Below the pieces are notes generated by a model that worked only from the letters and a program-made list of their open reading frames with translations, had not been told where the DNA came from and did not search any database. From Ruminococcaceae bacterium UBA1320 (GTDB lineage Bacteria; Bacillota; Clostridia; Oscillospirales; Ethanoligenentaceae): a stretch of DNA of 16,230 nucleotides. The stretch covers positions 1-16,230 of the forward strand of contig DBTI01000012.1 of assembly GCA_002306975.1 (NCBI GenBank), given 5' to 3'. The translations under genes and the position numbers were made by a program. Of the stretch, positions 5,843 through 13,799 are shown piece by piece; position 1 is the stretch's first letter; each line of letters starts with the position of its first letter.

Positions 5843-8077
5843 TTATCCTCTCAGCCTTTTAACAATCTCACATTCATCACCGTAATAAAGCCTAAGCCTG
5901 TGCAGTGCCCTTGTGCACGCGATGTACAAAAGCCGCTTGGAAAGAACACAGCCATAATTTTCATCGGTAACCTCGGGTACAAAAACACAGTCAAACTCAA
6001 GCCCTTTTGAAAGATAAGCCGGCAGGATTATTGCGCCCCGTGCAACTTCGCCGGAACTCGCAAGTATCTTGATTTTCACTTTCCCGCGCAGCTGCTCATA
6101 TAAAGCCTGTGCCTGTTCCTGTGTTTTGCAGATTACCGCCGCGGTGTCAAAGCCCTCGTCAATCGCTGACTTTATGTCGGCGGCAAGGGTGTCGTCAAGC
6201 TCTGCGTCCGTGCAGCGAATAAGCTCCGGTTCCTTTTCGTAACGCTCAAACGGCGTGACGTCCGGGCGCTCATCGGGTATTTTAAGTGCGAAGTTCATAA
6301 TGTCACAAGAGCAGCGATAGCTTTTATTAAGCGTGAGCAGCACAGGGCGCTTCTTTTTAAGCAGAACTGCCGCGTCGTCATAAATCTGTGAGCTTGCGTT
6401 TGTTTCCACCGATTGACCGATATCGCCTAGAACGGTGAATGCCGCGGCCTTGAAAAGCTGACCCAAAACTGCGTAATGCATGGGCAGATAATCCTGCGCT
6501 TCATCGACAACAACCTGTTTGATGCCTTCAAAACTGTCGTTGCGGTCAAGAAGAAGTGTGAGATGGCAAAGTGGCGCCATATCCTCGAACCCGAAGCCGT
6601 TGTTTAAATATTTTGAGGTAAGTTCAAATATATCGCCTATATTTTCGGGCAGATCAAGACCTTTAGCAATCTCTTCAAAACGCAGCCTGTCTGCAAAAAT
6701 TTCACGGTAAACTTCCGCCGCGTCAATCTGCGTAAATTTTGAAATCTGCTCCGTGACACGGTTCATTTCTTGAATAGCGAGGAAACGTGCGACAGTTTTG
6801 AAATCAAACTGGTGCTCTTCCTTGTTGATAATCTCATTTTCAAGCTTTTTATGATATGCAGGCTGGAATCTGTCAATCCGGCTCTTTAGAATCGTTTCAA
6901 GGCGGCGCAGGCGGCTGAGCGTTGGAATACTTGCGTTATTGTCCATAAATATATTTCTTAACTCATCACGCTTTGCGATAGCTGTGCCGCCATAAACTAC
7001 ATCGTCGAATGCGATAAGGTTGTTCTCGTAATAATGCAAAAAGCGCTGCAAAATTTCAGCAAAGGCGCGCGAACCTTTAAAAAGGTAAGAGGACTGTAAT
7101 ATACCGGTTTGCGAACCATTCTCTTTTTCATCTTTTAAAAGACTGTCGCTGAATTCAATGCGGCTTTGCAAGGGATCAATGCCGGTGAGCCGCTGTGCCA
7201 GCATGTCAAAAGTAAGCTCCTTGACATTTTCCTCGCCGAGCGTGGGCAAAACAGTGCCGATATAGCTGCTAAAAACGTCGCTGAGCGATATAATAACGAT
7301 ATTATTACTGGTAAGCTTTAAAGACGCGTCGTGATAAAGAAGGTATGCTATGCGGTGCAGCGCTATTGTTGTTTTGCCGCTTCCCGCGGCTCCCTGCGCC
7401 ATGAGAAGGTCGCTCTTTGTGTTGCGGATAATTAAATCCTGCTCACTTTGTATGGTTCTTACGATGTTCTGCATTTTTGTCGAGGCGTTTTTCGCGAGCG
7501 CCTCCTGCAAAATCTCGTCGTTGATAACAAGACTGCAGTTAAAAAAGTATTTGAGCGTTGAGTGCTCAATGTTATATTGGCGTTTTATGCTGACGTCGCC
7601 GCTGATTTCTCCGCCCGGCGCCGTGTAGCTTGCGTGCCCCGGCTCATCACGGTAGAAAATGCCGCTGATCGGTGCCCGCCAGTCATAGACAAGAATATCA
7701 CAGTCGCCCTCTGAGTCATAGATATTGTGCAGCCCGATATAGATTTTGTCGGCGGTGCGCATTCCGTCCTCTTTAAAATCAAAACGCCCGAAATATGGCG
7801 ACGCGAGCAGCCGTTCATCCTGATAGAGCCTGCGCGTCATTATTTCAATCGCATTTATCTGTCGTTCGTCCTCAAGAAGATTCTGTGAAAGGTCGGAGGA
7901 AGTACCCGGGCTTGTGAAGTCGGATGCAAGCACGCCCTGTTCATGGCGGGTTCGATAGAGAAGATGCTTCTTGCTTTCGAGCGCTTCACGAATGCTTGAA
8001 ATTTCACTGCGCAAAAAGTCAAGTACACCGTCGAGGTACTTTTTTTCGACTTCAAACTCCTGTTCATTTACACCCAT
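5843..8077 (-). CDS. helD: HelD-type RNA-polymerase-associated helicase-like ATPase
   Basis: A 744-residue protein, within the usual HelD size range. The start at 8077 follows AAGGGAGG by about ten bases. The N-terminus (about residues 5-50) is charged and probably forms the coiled-coil arm that HelD inserts into RNA polymerase. The HelD-specific region YFGRFDF (95-101) and YDWRAPISGIFY (131-142) precedes the SF1 ATPase motifs: Walker A QGAAGSGKTT (228-237), Walker B VVDEAQD (523-529), GDIGQS (551-556), SYRCSCDI (586-593), SKGLEFDCVFVPE (690-702) and YIACTRALHRL (718-728). HelD proteins use ATP to free stalled RNA polymerase from nucleic acid; some confer rifampicin tolerance. It is downstream of pyk on the same strand, but a candidate promoter and a palindromic element separate the two. 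UvrD-like DNA repair helicase is less likely because of the DWRAPI region. Confidence 0.88.
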   Translation of the reverse strand: MGVNEQEFEVEKKYLDGVLDFLRSEISSIREALESKKHLLYRTRHEQGVLASDFTSPGTSSDLSQNLLEDERQINAIEIMTRRLYQDERLLASPYFGRFDFKEDGMRTADKIYIGLHNIYDSEGDCDILVYDWRAPISGIFYRDEPGHASYTAPGGEISGDVSIKRQYNIEHSTLKYFFNCSLVINDEILQEALAKNASTKMQNIVRTIQSEQDLIIRNTKSDLLMAQGAAGSGKTTIALHRIAYLLYHDASLKLTSNNIVIISLSDVFSSYIGTVLPTLGEENVKELTFDMLAQRLTGIDPLQSRIEFSDSLLKDEKENGSQTGILQSSYLFKGSRAFAEILQRFLHYYENNLIAFDDVVYGGTAIAKRDELRNIFMDNNASIPTLSRLRRLETILKSRIDRFQPAYHKKLENEIINKEEHQFDFKTVARFLAIQEMNRVTEQISKFTQIDAAEVYREIFADRLRFEEIAKGLDLPENIGDIFELTSKYLNNGFGFEDMAPLCHLTLLLDRNDSFEGIKQVVVDEAQDYLPMHYAVLGQLFKAAAFTVLGDIGQSVETNASSQIYDDAAVLLKKKRPVLLTLNKSYRCSCDIMNFALKIPDERPDVTPFERYEKEPELIRCTDAELDDTLAADIKSAIDEGFDTAAVICKTQEQAQALYEQLRGKVKIKILASSGEVARGAIILPAYLSKGLEFDCVFVPEVTDENYGCVLSKRLLYIACTRALHRLRLYYGDECEIVKRLRG

Positions 8078-8110
8078 GGTAAAAAAGCCTCCCTTGTTTT
8101 AAGATATCAA

Positions 8111-8252
8111 TACCCGGCATGACCATTGCAATTACAGATAAAAACGGGAAAGTAAGAGGTTATCTCCCCCGCCGGAGACCATCCGCTCCGAAGGGGGAGA
8201 TAACAAAACTATTCCGCTTTAAATTTGAAATTGTTATAAGTCATGCCGGGTA
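8111..8252. repeat. MITE-like long imperfect palindrome between pyk and helD
   Basis: The 142-bp element is bounded by perfect 13-base inverted repeats TACCCGGCATGAC (8111-8123) and GTCATGCCGGGTA (8240-8252). Its centre holds a perfect GTTATCTCCCCC (8159-8170) against GGGGGAGATAAC (8193-8204), then an inner CGGAG/CTCCG stem with an eight-base loop. The two halves are imperfect reverse complements along most of their length. The outermost bases are TA on both sides, which would fit a TA target duplication as left by IS630/mariner-type transposases (inference). There is no coding capacity, so it would be non-autonomous. A diverged half copy is at 10688-10748. Confidence 0.75.
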
Positions 8253-8253
8253 A

Positions 8254-8282
8254 ATAATACAATATAATTTAGCAGAATGCAA
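8254..8282 (-). promoter_or_regulatory. Candidate sigma-A promoter for helD, abutting the palindrome
   Basis: On the - strand TTGCAT (8282-8277) and TATTAT (8259-8254) are spaced by 17 bases, directly after the pyk stop. The -10 box ends one base before the palindromic element, so the start site would fall just inside it (near 8247). The helD transcript would then begin with the whole palindrome as its 5' untranslated region. Motif match only. Confidence 0.45.
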
Positions 8283-8285
8283 TTA

Positions 8286-10049
8286 TTATTTTGTAATCGG
8301 GTTTTTGTTGCCTGCGCTGAAAACAATGCCGCGTGTTCCGTCAAGAATGACTGTTGTGCCGCTCTTGAGTATCTGTGTTGCGCTCCTTGCACCGACGATA
8401 ACCGGCAAATCAAGTGTCAAGCCGACAACTGCTGCGTGGGAAGCGGCGCCGTCCTGTTCGGTTATGATGCCGGAGCATTTTTTAATAATCGCCATAATAT
8501 CGTTTGATGTCTTCGGTATGACAAGAATGTCGCCGTCATTAAAATTATTAATCGCGTCTTCTTCGTTTTTGCATACGCAAAGGTTGCTGCAAATAGTGGA
8601 ATGAACGATACCGTGACCAATTACAAGTGCGTCGCCTACAACCTGAACCTTGAGAAGGTTGGTGGTGCCGGAAACACCAAGCGGTACGCCGGCAGTAATG
8701 ACAACAAGCTCGCCGTCGTGCAAAAGCCCTCTTTCGACTGCGCTGTTTACAGCGTGCTCAAACAGCGAGTCTGTGTTTTCCATTTCCTTTGTCATGACAG
8801 GCACGACGCCCCACGACATGTTAAGCTGACGGTAAACCTGCTCGTTGGTTGTGCAGCCGATAATCGGGCACGACGGGCGAAACTTTGAGATAAAGCGGGC
8901 AGTCTGGCCAGATTTTGTAACGGTGAGGATCGCCGCGGCACCAAGATCGTGAGCCGTGGTGCAGGTTGCGTGAGAGATCGCGTTTGTGACGTTTGGTGAA
9001 TCCTCAAGTCTGCGCTCTAAAAGCCGCTTGGAATAGTCAATGTCGGCTTCGGTGCATTCCGCAATGCGCGACATGGTTTTTAACGCTTCAACCGGATGCT
9101 TGCCTGCCGCTGTTTCACCTGAGAGCATGATGGCACTTGTGCCGTCATAGATGGCGTTTGCAACATCGGTAACCTCCGCTCTTGTCGGGCGCGGGTTGAT
9201 GGTCATCGAATCAAGCATCTGGGTTGCGGTTATGACAAGCTTACCTGCGTTATACGCTTTTTTGATAAGGATTTTTTGAAGGCGGGGAATCTCTTCGAAT
9301 GGAATCTCAACGCCCATGTCGCCGCGTGCGACCATGATGCCGTCAGAAACCTTAAGTATCTCGTCGATGTTGTCAACACCGTCTGAATTTTCAATTTTCG
9401 CAATGATACGGATATTACTTCCGCCGTTGTTTTCAAGAATTGACCGTATTTCGATAATATCTTTTGAAGTGCGCGTAAACGAAGCCGCTACAAAATCAAA
9501 ATCGTTTTCAATGCCGAAAAGCAGATCGCTTTTATCTTTTTCACTGACAAACGGGAGTGAAAGACGAGTTCCGGGAACATTCACGCCCTTGTTGTTGGAT
9601 ACTTTACCGCCGTTTAACACCTTGCAGGTAATTTCGGTTTTATCTGTGTTGACGACCAGCATATCAATAAGGCCGTCGTCTATGAGAATATGCTTGCCGG
9701 CGCAAATATCGTCCGGCAGTCCTTTGAATGATACAGTGGCAATGGAATCGGTTCCTTCAATTTCTCTTGTGGTGAGGGTGAAGGTCTGACCCTCTTTTAA
9801 CTCAACGCTTTTATTCTTAAAAAGACCAAGTCTTATTTCCGGCCCTTTTGTATCAAGAAGAATCGCGATGGGCAGATCAAGCTCGGCGCGAAGCTTTTTA
9901 ACCATTTCCGAACGCCTTTTGTGGTCGTCGTGTGTCTGATGTGAAAAATTAAAGCGTGCAATATTCATGCCGCTTTGCATCATTTGGCGCAATATCTCTT
10001 CTTTATCTGTTGATGGGCCAAGTGTGCATACGATTTTTGTCTTTCTCAT
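8286..10049 (-). CDS. pyk: Pyruvate kinase with C-terminal PEP-utiliser domain
   Basis: A 587-residue protein matching long Bacillus/Clostridia pyruvate kinases. I choose ATG 10049 because GGGAG lies nine bases upstream and the product starts MRKTKIVCTLGPSTD; the in-frame ATG at 10058 is only one base from that site. Core motifs are ARFNFSH (31-37), LLDTKGPEIR (64-73), catalytic Lys218 in IAKIEN, the metal ligands Glu220 and Asp244 (MVARGDMGVEIPFE) and TATQMLDSM (274-282). The C-terminal region (about 500-587) has ITEQDGAASHAAVVG, resembling the histidine loop of PPDK/PEP synthase mobile domains. The enzyme makes ATP and pyruvate from PEP and ADP at the end of glycolysis. In the extra domain His538 remains, but the usual GG-x-TSH context reads DGAASH. 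No intrinsic terminator follows the gene. Confidence 0.95.
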   Translation of the reverse strand: MRKTKIVCTLGPSTDKEEILRQMMQSGMNIARFNFSHQTHDDHKRRSEMVKKLRAELDLPIAILLDTKGPEIRLGLFKNKSVELKEGQTFTLTTREIEGTDSIATVSFKGLPDDICAGKHILIDDGLIDMLVVNTDKTEITCKVLNGGKVSNNKGVNVPGTRLSLPFVSEKDKSDLLFGIENDFDFVAASFTRTSKDIIEIRSILENNGGSNIRIIAKIENSDGVDNIDEILKVSDGIMVARGDMGVEIPFEEIPRLQKILIKKAYNAGKLVITATQMLDSMTINPRPTRAEVTDVANAIYDGTSAIMLSGETAAGKHPVEALKTMSRIAECTEADIDYSKRLLERRLEDSPNVTNAISHATCTTAHDLGAAAILTVTKSGQTARFISKFRPSCPIIGCTTNEQVYRQLNMSWGVVPVMTKEMENTDSLFEHAVNSAVERGLLHDGELVVITAGVPLGVSGTTNLLKVQVVGDALVIGHGIVHSTICSNLCVCKNEEDAINNFNDGDILVIPKTSNDIMAIIKKCSGIITEQDGAASHAAVVGLTLDLPVIVGARSATQILKSGTTVILDGTRGIVFSAGNKNPITK

Positions 10050-10579
10050 AAAATTCATCTCCCAAAATCTTACCTGCAGTTTATAAAATTAATTAATAAA
10101 TTAATGCGCTTACTCTTCAAACGGCAAAATTTTATGGTAAAAAATCTGCCTAATTTACAACAAAAAACTCCGACAAATATCATATTACTATATTCATGGC
10201 AAGTAAGCAACATTTTAAAATAATTTAATATGAATACACAAAAAACAATATAAAAACTGAAAAAAACCAGTAAAGTCATGAAAAGATTTTAATTGTCAAT
10301 CTAAAATAATATCTTACTTATAGAATAAAAAATTTGAATTGTACCGGTCAAAGCACCGCCTTTCGGAAAATAATTTTTGTATTTCCAAAATTATTTTGCT
10401 GTGTTTCTCATTTTTAACATAATATTAACATCTGCCGCAGCGTCAGATTTTATAATATTAAGGGGATTTACAGAACCTTGAGGTATACTGTGACAAAATA
10501 AGATCATTATAGTTGCGCCGGATTTATATATATGATAAACTTTAAAGGGATTGCTTATAACAGATTATGCACGATAAAT

Positions 10580-10624
10580 TATGGATTATTGCAATTTGCC
10601 GATTAAAAATTGCAATAATCCATA
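10580..10624. repeat. 18-base-pair perfect inverted repeat (hairpin)
   Basis: TATGGATTATTGCAATTT (10580-10597) pairs perfectly with AAATTGCAATAATCCATA (10607-10624) around a nine-base loop. Neither strand has a T-run straight after the stem, so it is not a typical terminator. It lies about 150 bases before the envelope operon. It may be an operator, a transcript-stabilising stem, or part of a decayed mobile element. Confidence 0.7.
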
Positions 10625-10687
10625 TAAGAGAAAAAATAAATGAAGCATAAAATTTTTTTTGTCTTTTGTATTTTACAATAGAAATGT

Positions 10688-10748
10688 GGAGATAACAAAG
10701 CTATTTCGCTTTAATCTTGAAATTGCTGCAAGATTTATGACGAGGATA
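10688..10748. repeat. Decayed half copy of the 8111-8252 palindromic element
   Basis: From GGAGATAAC (10688) onward the sequence aligns with 8196-8240. Over the first 45 bases 38 are identical without gaps (shared blocks GGAGATAACAAA, CGCTTTAA and TTGAAATTG). The end, TTATGACGAGGATA, is a degraded form of TCATGCCGGGTA. No matching left half was found upstream. The copy ends about 15 bases before the ribosome binding site of the gene at 10778. Confidence 0.7.
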
Positions 10749-10777
10749 ATATAAATATAAGGAAAAGGGAATGTGCA

Positions 10778-11785
10778 TTGAAAGAGGCTAAAAGACGGTT
10801 TACCAAACCCGTTGTTTTTATAACTTTGTTATTTCAGTTAATAGTGTCATTTGCGATATGTGTGATGCTTGTTTTTTATAGTCCGTTTTTCAACACAATC
10901 AAAAAATTTGTTGTGAGCTCAGCTATGCAGTCGGGAACACATCAGTGGATAGCGGAAATTTTTTATAACCAAGCCCAAATAGACGAAATCACGAGCGACA
11001 ATAACAACACCGGCGGATCCGATCAACAGAGTTTGGTGGGACCGACTTTTACCAATACCGGTGACAGTACGATTAATGAATATCATGTAAGCGGCAGCCA
11101 TTTTAGCGGCTATATTCTCGAAATTAAAGACAGGTTAAAGGTAAAAGTTGCAATGACGCAGACAGTGGGCAGAAAAGGTGAACTGACAAGTGCCATTGCC
11201 AAACGGTTTGACGCCATCGCGGCGATAAACGGTGGCGGTTTTGTGCCCGGGGCAAAGGAATCCGACGGCGGCAAAACGCCATCCAATTTTGTTATTCACA
11301 ACGGCAACGTTGTTTTTCAGGACAAGTCATGGGGCGATGACGACAAGGTAAATGTAATCGCGCTTGATAACAATGGCACCCTTATCGTTGATGAACACAG
11401 TATAAATGAGCTTAAAAAACTTAACGTTTCAGAAGCCGTCACGATGAATAATTTCAAACCGTTGATTGTAAACGGCAAAGGTCGTTATAAAAAGGGCAGC
11501 GACGTAAGCCGCGCGCCCCGCACATCCATCGCACAAAGAAAAGACGGAACCATTCTGCTCATAGCGCTCAACGGGCGCCAGGTCACTGAGAGCGGCGCAA
11601 CCTTCTATGAAGAGCAGCAGATGCTTTTGGACAATTTCAGTTCTACCAATAACCCCGTTATAACAGCGACAAGCCTTGACGGCGGCGGGTCAACAACGAT
11701 GTATTACAACGGCGATATAATCAATGAGCCAACTGCACAATTCGGTGAAAGACCGGTTGCAACAGCGTTTTATGTTGAGAAATAG
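10778..11785 (+). CDS. Membrane-anchored phosphodiester glycosidase (NAGPA) domain protein
   Basis: A 335-residue protein starting at TTG 10778, seven bases after AAAAGGGA; the ATG at 10771 is out of frame and stops at once. One N-terminal membrane helix (about 11-35) is followed by a polar linker (about 65-100) and an extracellular domain. That domain shows the NAGPA/phosphodiester-glycosidase signatures: AAINGGGFV (148-156), RAPRTSIAQRKDGTILLIALNGRQ (245-268, with Arg248) and TSLDGGGSTTMYYNG (298-312), then the conserved GERP near the end. Family members include the human enzyme that uncovers mannose 6-phosphate and bacterial exopolysaccharide or envelope proteins. Here it most likely acts outside the membrane on a phosphodiester-linked glycan. 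It heads a three-gene operon with a D,D-carboxypeptidase, which points to cell-wall or surface-polymer processing. The exact substrate is unknown. Confidence 0.85.
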   Translation: MKEAKRRFTKPVVFITLLFQLIVSFAICVMLVFYSPFFNTIKKFVVSSAMQSGTHQWIAEIFYNQAQIDEITSDNNNTGGSDQQSLVGPTFTNTGDSTINEYHVSGSHFSGYILEIKDRLKVKVAMTQTVGRKGELTSAIAKRFDAIAAINGGGFVPGAKESDGGKTPSNFVIHNGNVVFQDKSWGDDDKVNVIALDNNGTLIVDEHSINELKKLNVSEAVTMNNFKPLIVNGKGRYKKGSDVSRAPRTSIAQRKDGTILLIALNGRQVTESGATFYEEQQMLLDNFSSTNNPVITATSLDGGGSTTMYYNGDIINEPTAQFGERPVATAFYVEK

Positions 11786-11796
11786 GAGGCATAAAG

Positions 11797-12924
11797 TTGA
11801 AAGCTAAAAGATCACTTTTTTCCCGATATATTCGAATGGTTGCAACAGGTTTAGCTGTTTTTTTAATTATAGAAATAGGTGGATTGATATTTGTCGACCG
11901 GTCTTATCTTGCAGATAACACCGGTGATACAAAAGTAGATATCGTTACCAATAACGTATCAAAAACCGGCCCGAGCTTAAAAGTGAATATAGACAGCTCG
12001 GCAACGGATATTAAAGCGTCGTATGACGGAAGCTATCTTGCCTATAAGCTTAACGGCTCGCTTCAGGTGCTTAATCTTGTCAGCGGCGAGGTGCTTCCGA
12101 TAAAGATGGATGAGAACATGGAGCTTGGTTATTACGATTGGGTTTATGATCGCGATCAGCTCATTATCGCGGAAATTGCCGCTGATCCGTCACAATATTA
12201 TGCAAAACTTTATAACCTTAATATAAAGGAAAACGCTACACCCGCTGAAATCATGAACACGGTTAACACCAACGGCAAGCCGACTGCTGCGAAAATTCTG
12301 CTATCAAGCAAAAATGTTGAAGTGACGGATTTGGATTTTTCAACAGTTGTTGTTGCAAGTTACCTTAAACTGACCAACAAATACAGTGGAAACTCAACGG
12401 CATGGGAATTCAATCTCCCCAGCGCAAACCGGTCATATAAAAATCTGTCCACCTATAATATCGGAAAGATACAGTGCCTTAAGGATACTGAAGGGCTTTT
12501 GTATGAAAACGATGATAACGGCAGGGTCTATGTGGCGGGGGAAGGTTCACTCAATATTGACGGAAACAGAAAATTCAGACTTTTGGGTTATGACGGGAGC
12601 GATAACATCTATCTTTCAAGCGGCGACGGAAAAACAACCAAGGAAATTCTTTACGGCAGCATCGAAAAGCAGGACGACAACGGCGAAATCAGCATAGACC
12701 TTACTCCGGATTTAACGAAGATTACCCTCTCAAAGGCAATGGATATAAAAAATATTTATGTAACTCTGACCGGCGGAATCTATTATAACGACAGTGAAAA
12801 CAGCGTGTTTAAAAATCTTGTCACAGCTAAAGAAATTGCCTACCACGGCGAATTAAAATCAGTATTCGGCAAGGGTTTTATCACAGTTAATGACGGCGTT
12901 GTTATACAAAACAGTCTTGACTGA
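11797..12924 (+). CDS. Unidentified membrane-anchored extracytoplasmic protein, possibly beta-propeller
   Basis: I do not recognise a named family. The 375-residue product starts at TTG 11797, seven bases after a perfect AGGAGG. A basic N-terminus and one hydrophobic helix (about 13-33) suggest a type II membrane anchor with the rest outside the cell. The body is rich in short beta-like segments, such as DIKASYDGSYLAYKLNGSL (71-89) followed by QVLNLVSGEVLPI, and later YDGSDNIYLSSGDGK. These resemble blades of WD40/TolB/DPP-IV-N propellers, though I see no strict repeat. It has no visible catalytic motif. It lies 11 bases after the NAGPA-domain gene and 29 bases before the carboxypeptidase gene, so it probably works with them at the envelope, perhaps as a scaffold or sensor (inference). 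Confidence 0.75.
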   Translation: MKAKRSLFSRYIRMVATGLAVFLIIEIGGLIFVDRSYLADNTGDTKVDIVTNNVSKTGPSLKVNIDSSATDIKASYDGSYLAYKLNGSLQVLNLVSGEVLPIKMDENMELGYYDWVYDRDQLIIAEIAADPSQYYAKLYNLNIKENATPAEIMNTVNTNGKPTAAKILLSSKNVEVTDLDFSTVVVASYLKLTNKYSGNSTAWEFNLPSANRSYKNLSTYNIGKIQCLKDTEGLLYENDDNGRVYVAGEGSLNIDGNRKFRLLGYDGSDNIYLSSGDGKTTKEILYGSIEKQDDNGEISIDLTPDLTKITLSKAMDIKNIYVTLTGGIYYNDSENSVFKNLVTAKEIAYHGELKSVFGKGFITVNDGVVIQNSLD

Positions 12925-12953
12925 ATTCTTTACCGGAATGGAGTAAAATAACA

Positions 12954-13799
12954 ATGAGCAAGAAACGTAAATTAAAGAAAAACGTTACAGTAGCGATAAC
13001 AGCGGCTGTTGTCATAATTGCGGCGGTTATTCTGATTGCAATCCTTAAAAACAAACCGCAGACTTCGGTTGCCTCCTCGTCTTCATCAGTGCAGTCGTCT
13101 TCGGAAGCTCAGCAAAGCTCCTCGTCAACTCCGGTTTCCTCAACGCCTGCGTCATCAGGCACCGGAAGTTCCTCGTCATCTGCCGTAAATATAGTGCATG
13201 ACTTTGGAATCCTTATGCTTGTGAACAAAAACAATGCGCTCCCTTCGAATTACACGCCGAATCTTATAACAATCCCCAAAAGCTATTATTACACCACAGA
13301 TAAAGACAATCATTTTGACAGCCGCGCCGCGACTTATCTTGAAAATATGATTGACGCCGGGCGAAAAGCAGGGCTAAGTGACCTTTGTATTTTATCCGGT
13401 TACAGAACCTATGCTTATCAGCAGAATAATTTTGACCAGCATGTAAAGTCATATGAAGCAAGTGGCGAAACAAACGCACAGGCGAAAATCGACGCCGCTA
13501 AACTTGTTGCGCCACCGGGAACAAGCGAGCATGAAACAGGCCTTGCCGCCGATGTAATATCAAGTGCATGGTATAAAAGAAACGGCACGCTGACTGCCGA
13601 CTTTGACAATACCGACGCGGGTAAATGGCTCAGAGCAAACTGCGTGAATTACGGTTTTATACTCCGTTACCCGGAAGACAAGGTAGACGTAACAAAATAT
13701 GATTATGAGTCGTGGCATTTCAGATTTGTCGGCGTCGATGACGCGAAAAAGATTACGGACAGCGGATTGTGTCTTGAAGAATATGTGGCTAAAAATTAA
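12954..13799 (+). CDS. D-alanyl-D-alanine carboxypeptidase, peptidase M15 (VanY-like)
   Basis: A 281-residue protein with an ATG about ten bases after GGAG. A lysine-rich start and a membrane helix (about 11-31) are followed by a serine-rich low-complexity linker (about 39-77), then the M15 catalytic domain. Zinc-site motifs are complete: SGYRTYAYQ (148-156), SEHETGLAAD (191-200, with His193 and Asp200) and ESWHFRF (252-258, with catalytic Glu252 and zinc ligand His255). The family removes the terminal D-alanine from peptidoglycan stem peptides, which trims cross-linking substrate. Without vanRSHAX-like neighbours nothing here suggests vancomycin resistance; a housekeeping cell-wall role is more likely. 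The serine linker would let the domain reach into the wall. It is the last gene of the envelope operon. Confidence 0.92.
   Translation: MSKKRKLKKNVTVAITAAVVIIAAVILIAILKNKPQTSVASSSSSVQSSSEAQQSSSSTPVSSTPASSGTGSSSSSAVNIVHDFGILMLVNKNNALPSNYTPNLITIPKSYYYTTDKDNHFDSRAATYLENMIDAGRKAGLSDLCILSGYRTYAYQQNNFDQHVKSYEASGETNAQAKIDAAKLVAPPGTSEHETGLAADVISSAWYKRNGTLTADFDNTDAGKWLRANCVNYGFILRYPEDKVDVTKYDYESWHFRFVGVDDAKKITDSGLCLEEYVAKN

Larger units (their letters stand above)
10050..10777. other. AT-rich divergent intergenic region
   Basis: The region is 728 bases long and very AT-rich. It must carry the promoters for pyk (- strand) and the envelope operon (+ strand), but I found no convincing -35/-10 pair for either. 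TATAAT at 10451-10456 lacks a good -35. It holds an 11-base inverted repeat (10367-10377 with 10387-10397), an 18-base-pair perfect hairpin (10580-10624) and a decayed copy of the palindromic element (10688-10748). A 69-codon hydrophobic open frame on the - strand (10070-10279) has no ribosome binding site and looks like a by-product of AT-richness. Confidence 0.7.

Noticed and set aside
9316..9789. 157-codon open frame on the + strand opposite pyk
   Set aside because: It is antisense to a well-conserved pyruvate kinase and has Ser/Pro-rich shadow composition.
10070..10279. 69-codon hydrophobic open frame on the - strand upstream of pyk
   Set aside because: Phe/Ile/Leu-rich translation is expected from AT-rich DNA; there is no ribosome binding site or family resemblance.
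10367..10397. 11-base AT-only inverted repeat as a terminator or operator
   Set aside because: Only A and T are involved in a very AT-rich region, so chance is a sufficient explanation.
10771..10791. Six-codon mini-frame ATG overlapping the TTG start of the NAGPA-domain gene
   Set aside because: The ATG touches the ribosome binding site directly, leaving no spacing, so translation is unlikely; the site is well placed for TTG 10778.
12954..13799. Vancomycin-resistance vanY interpretation
   Set aside because: The M15 domain is real, but no vanR, vanS, vanH, ligase or vanX gene is nearby; M15 carboxypeptidases are common housekeeping enzymes.
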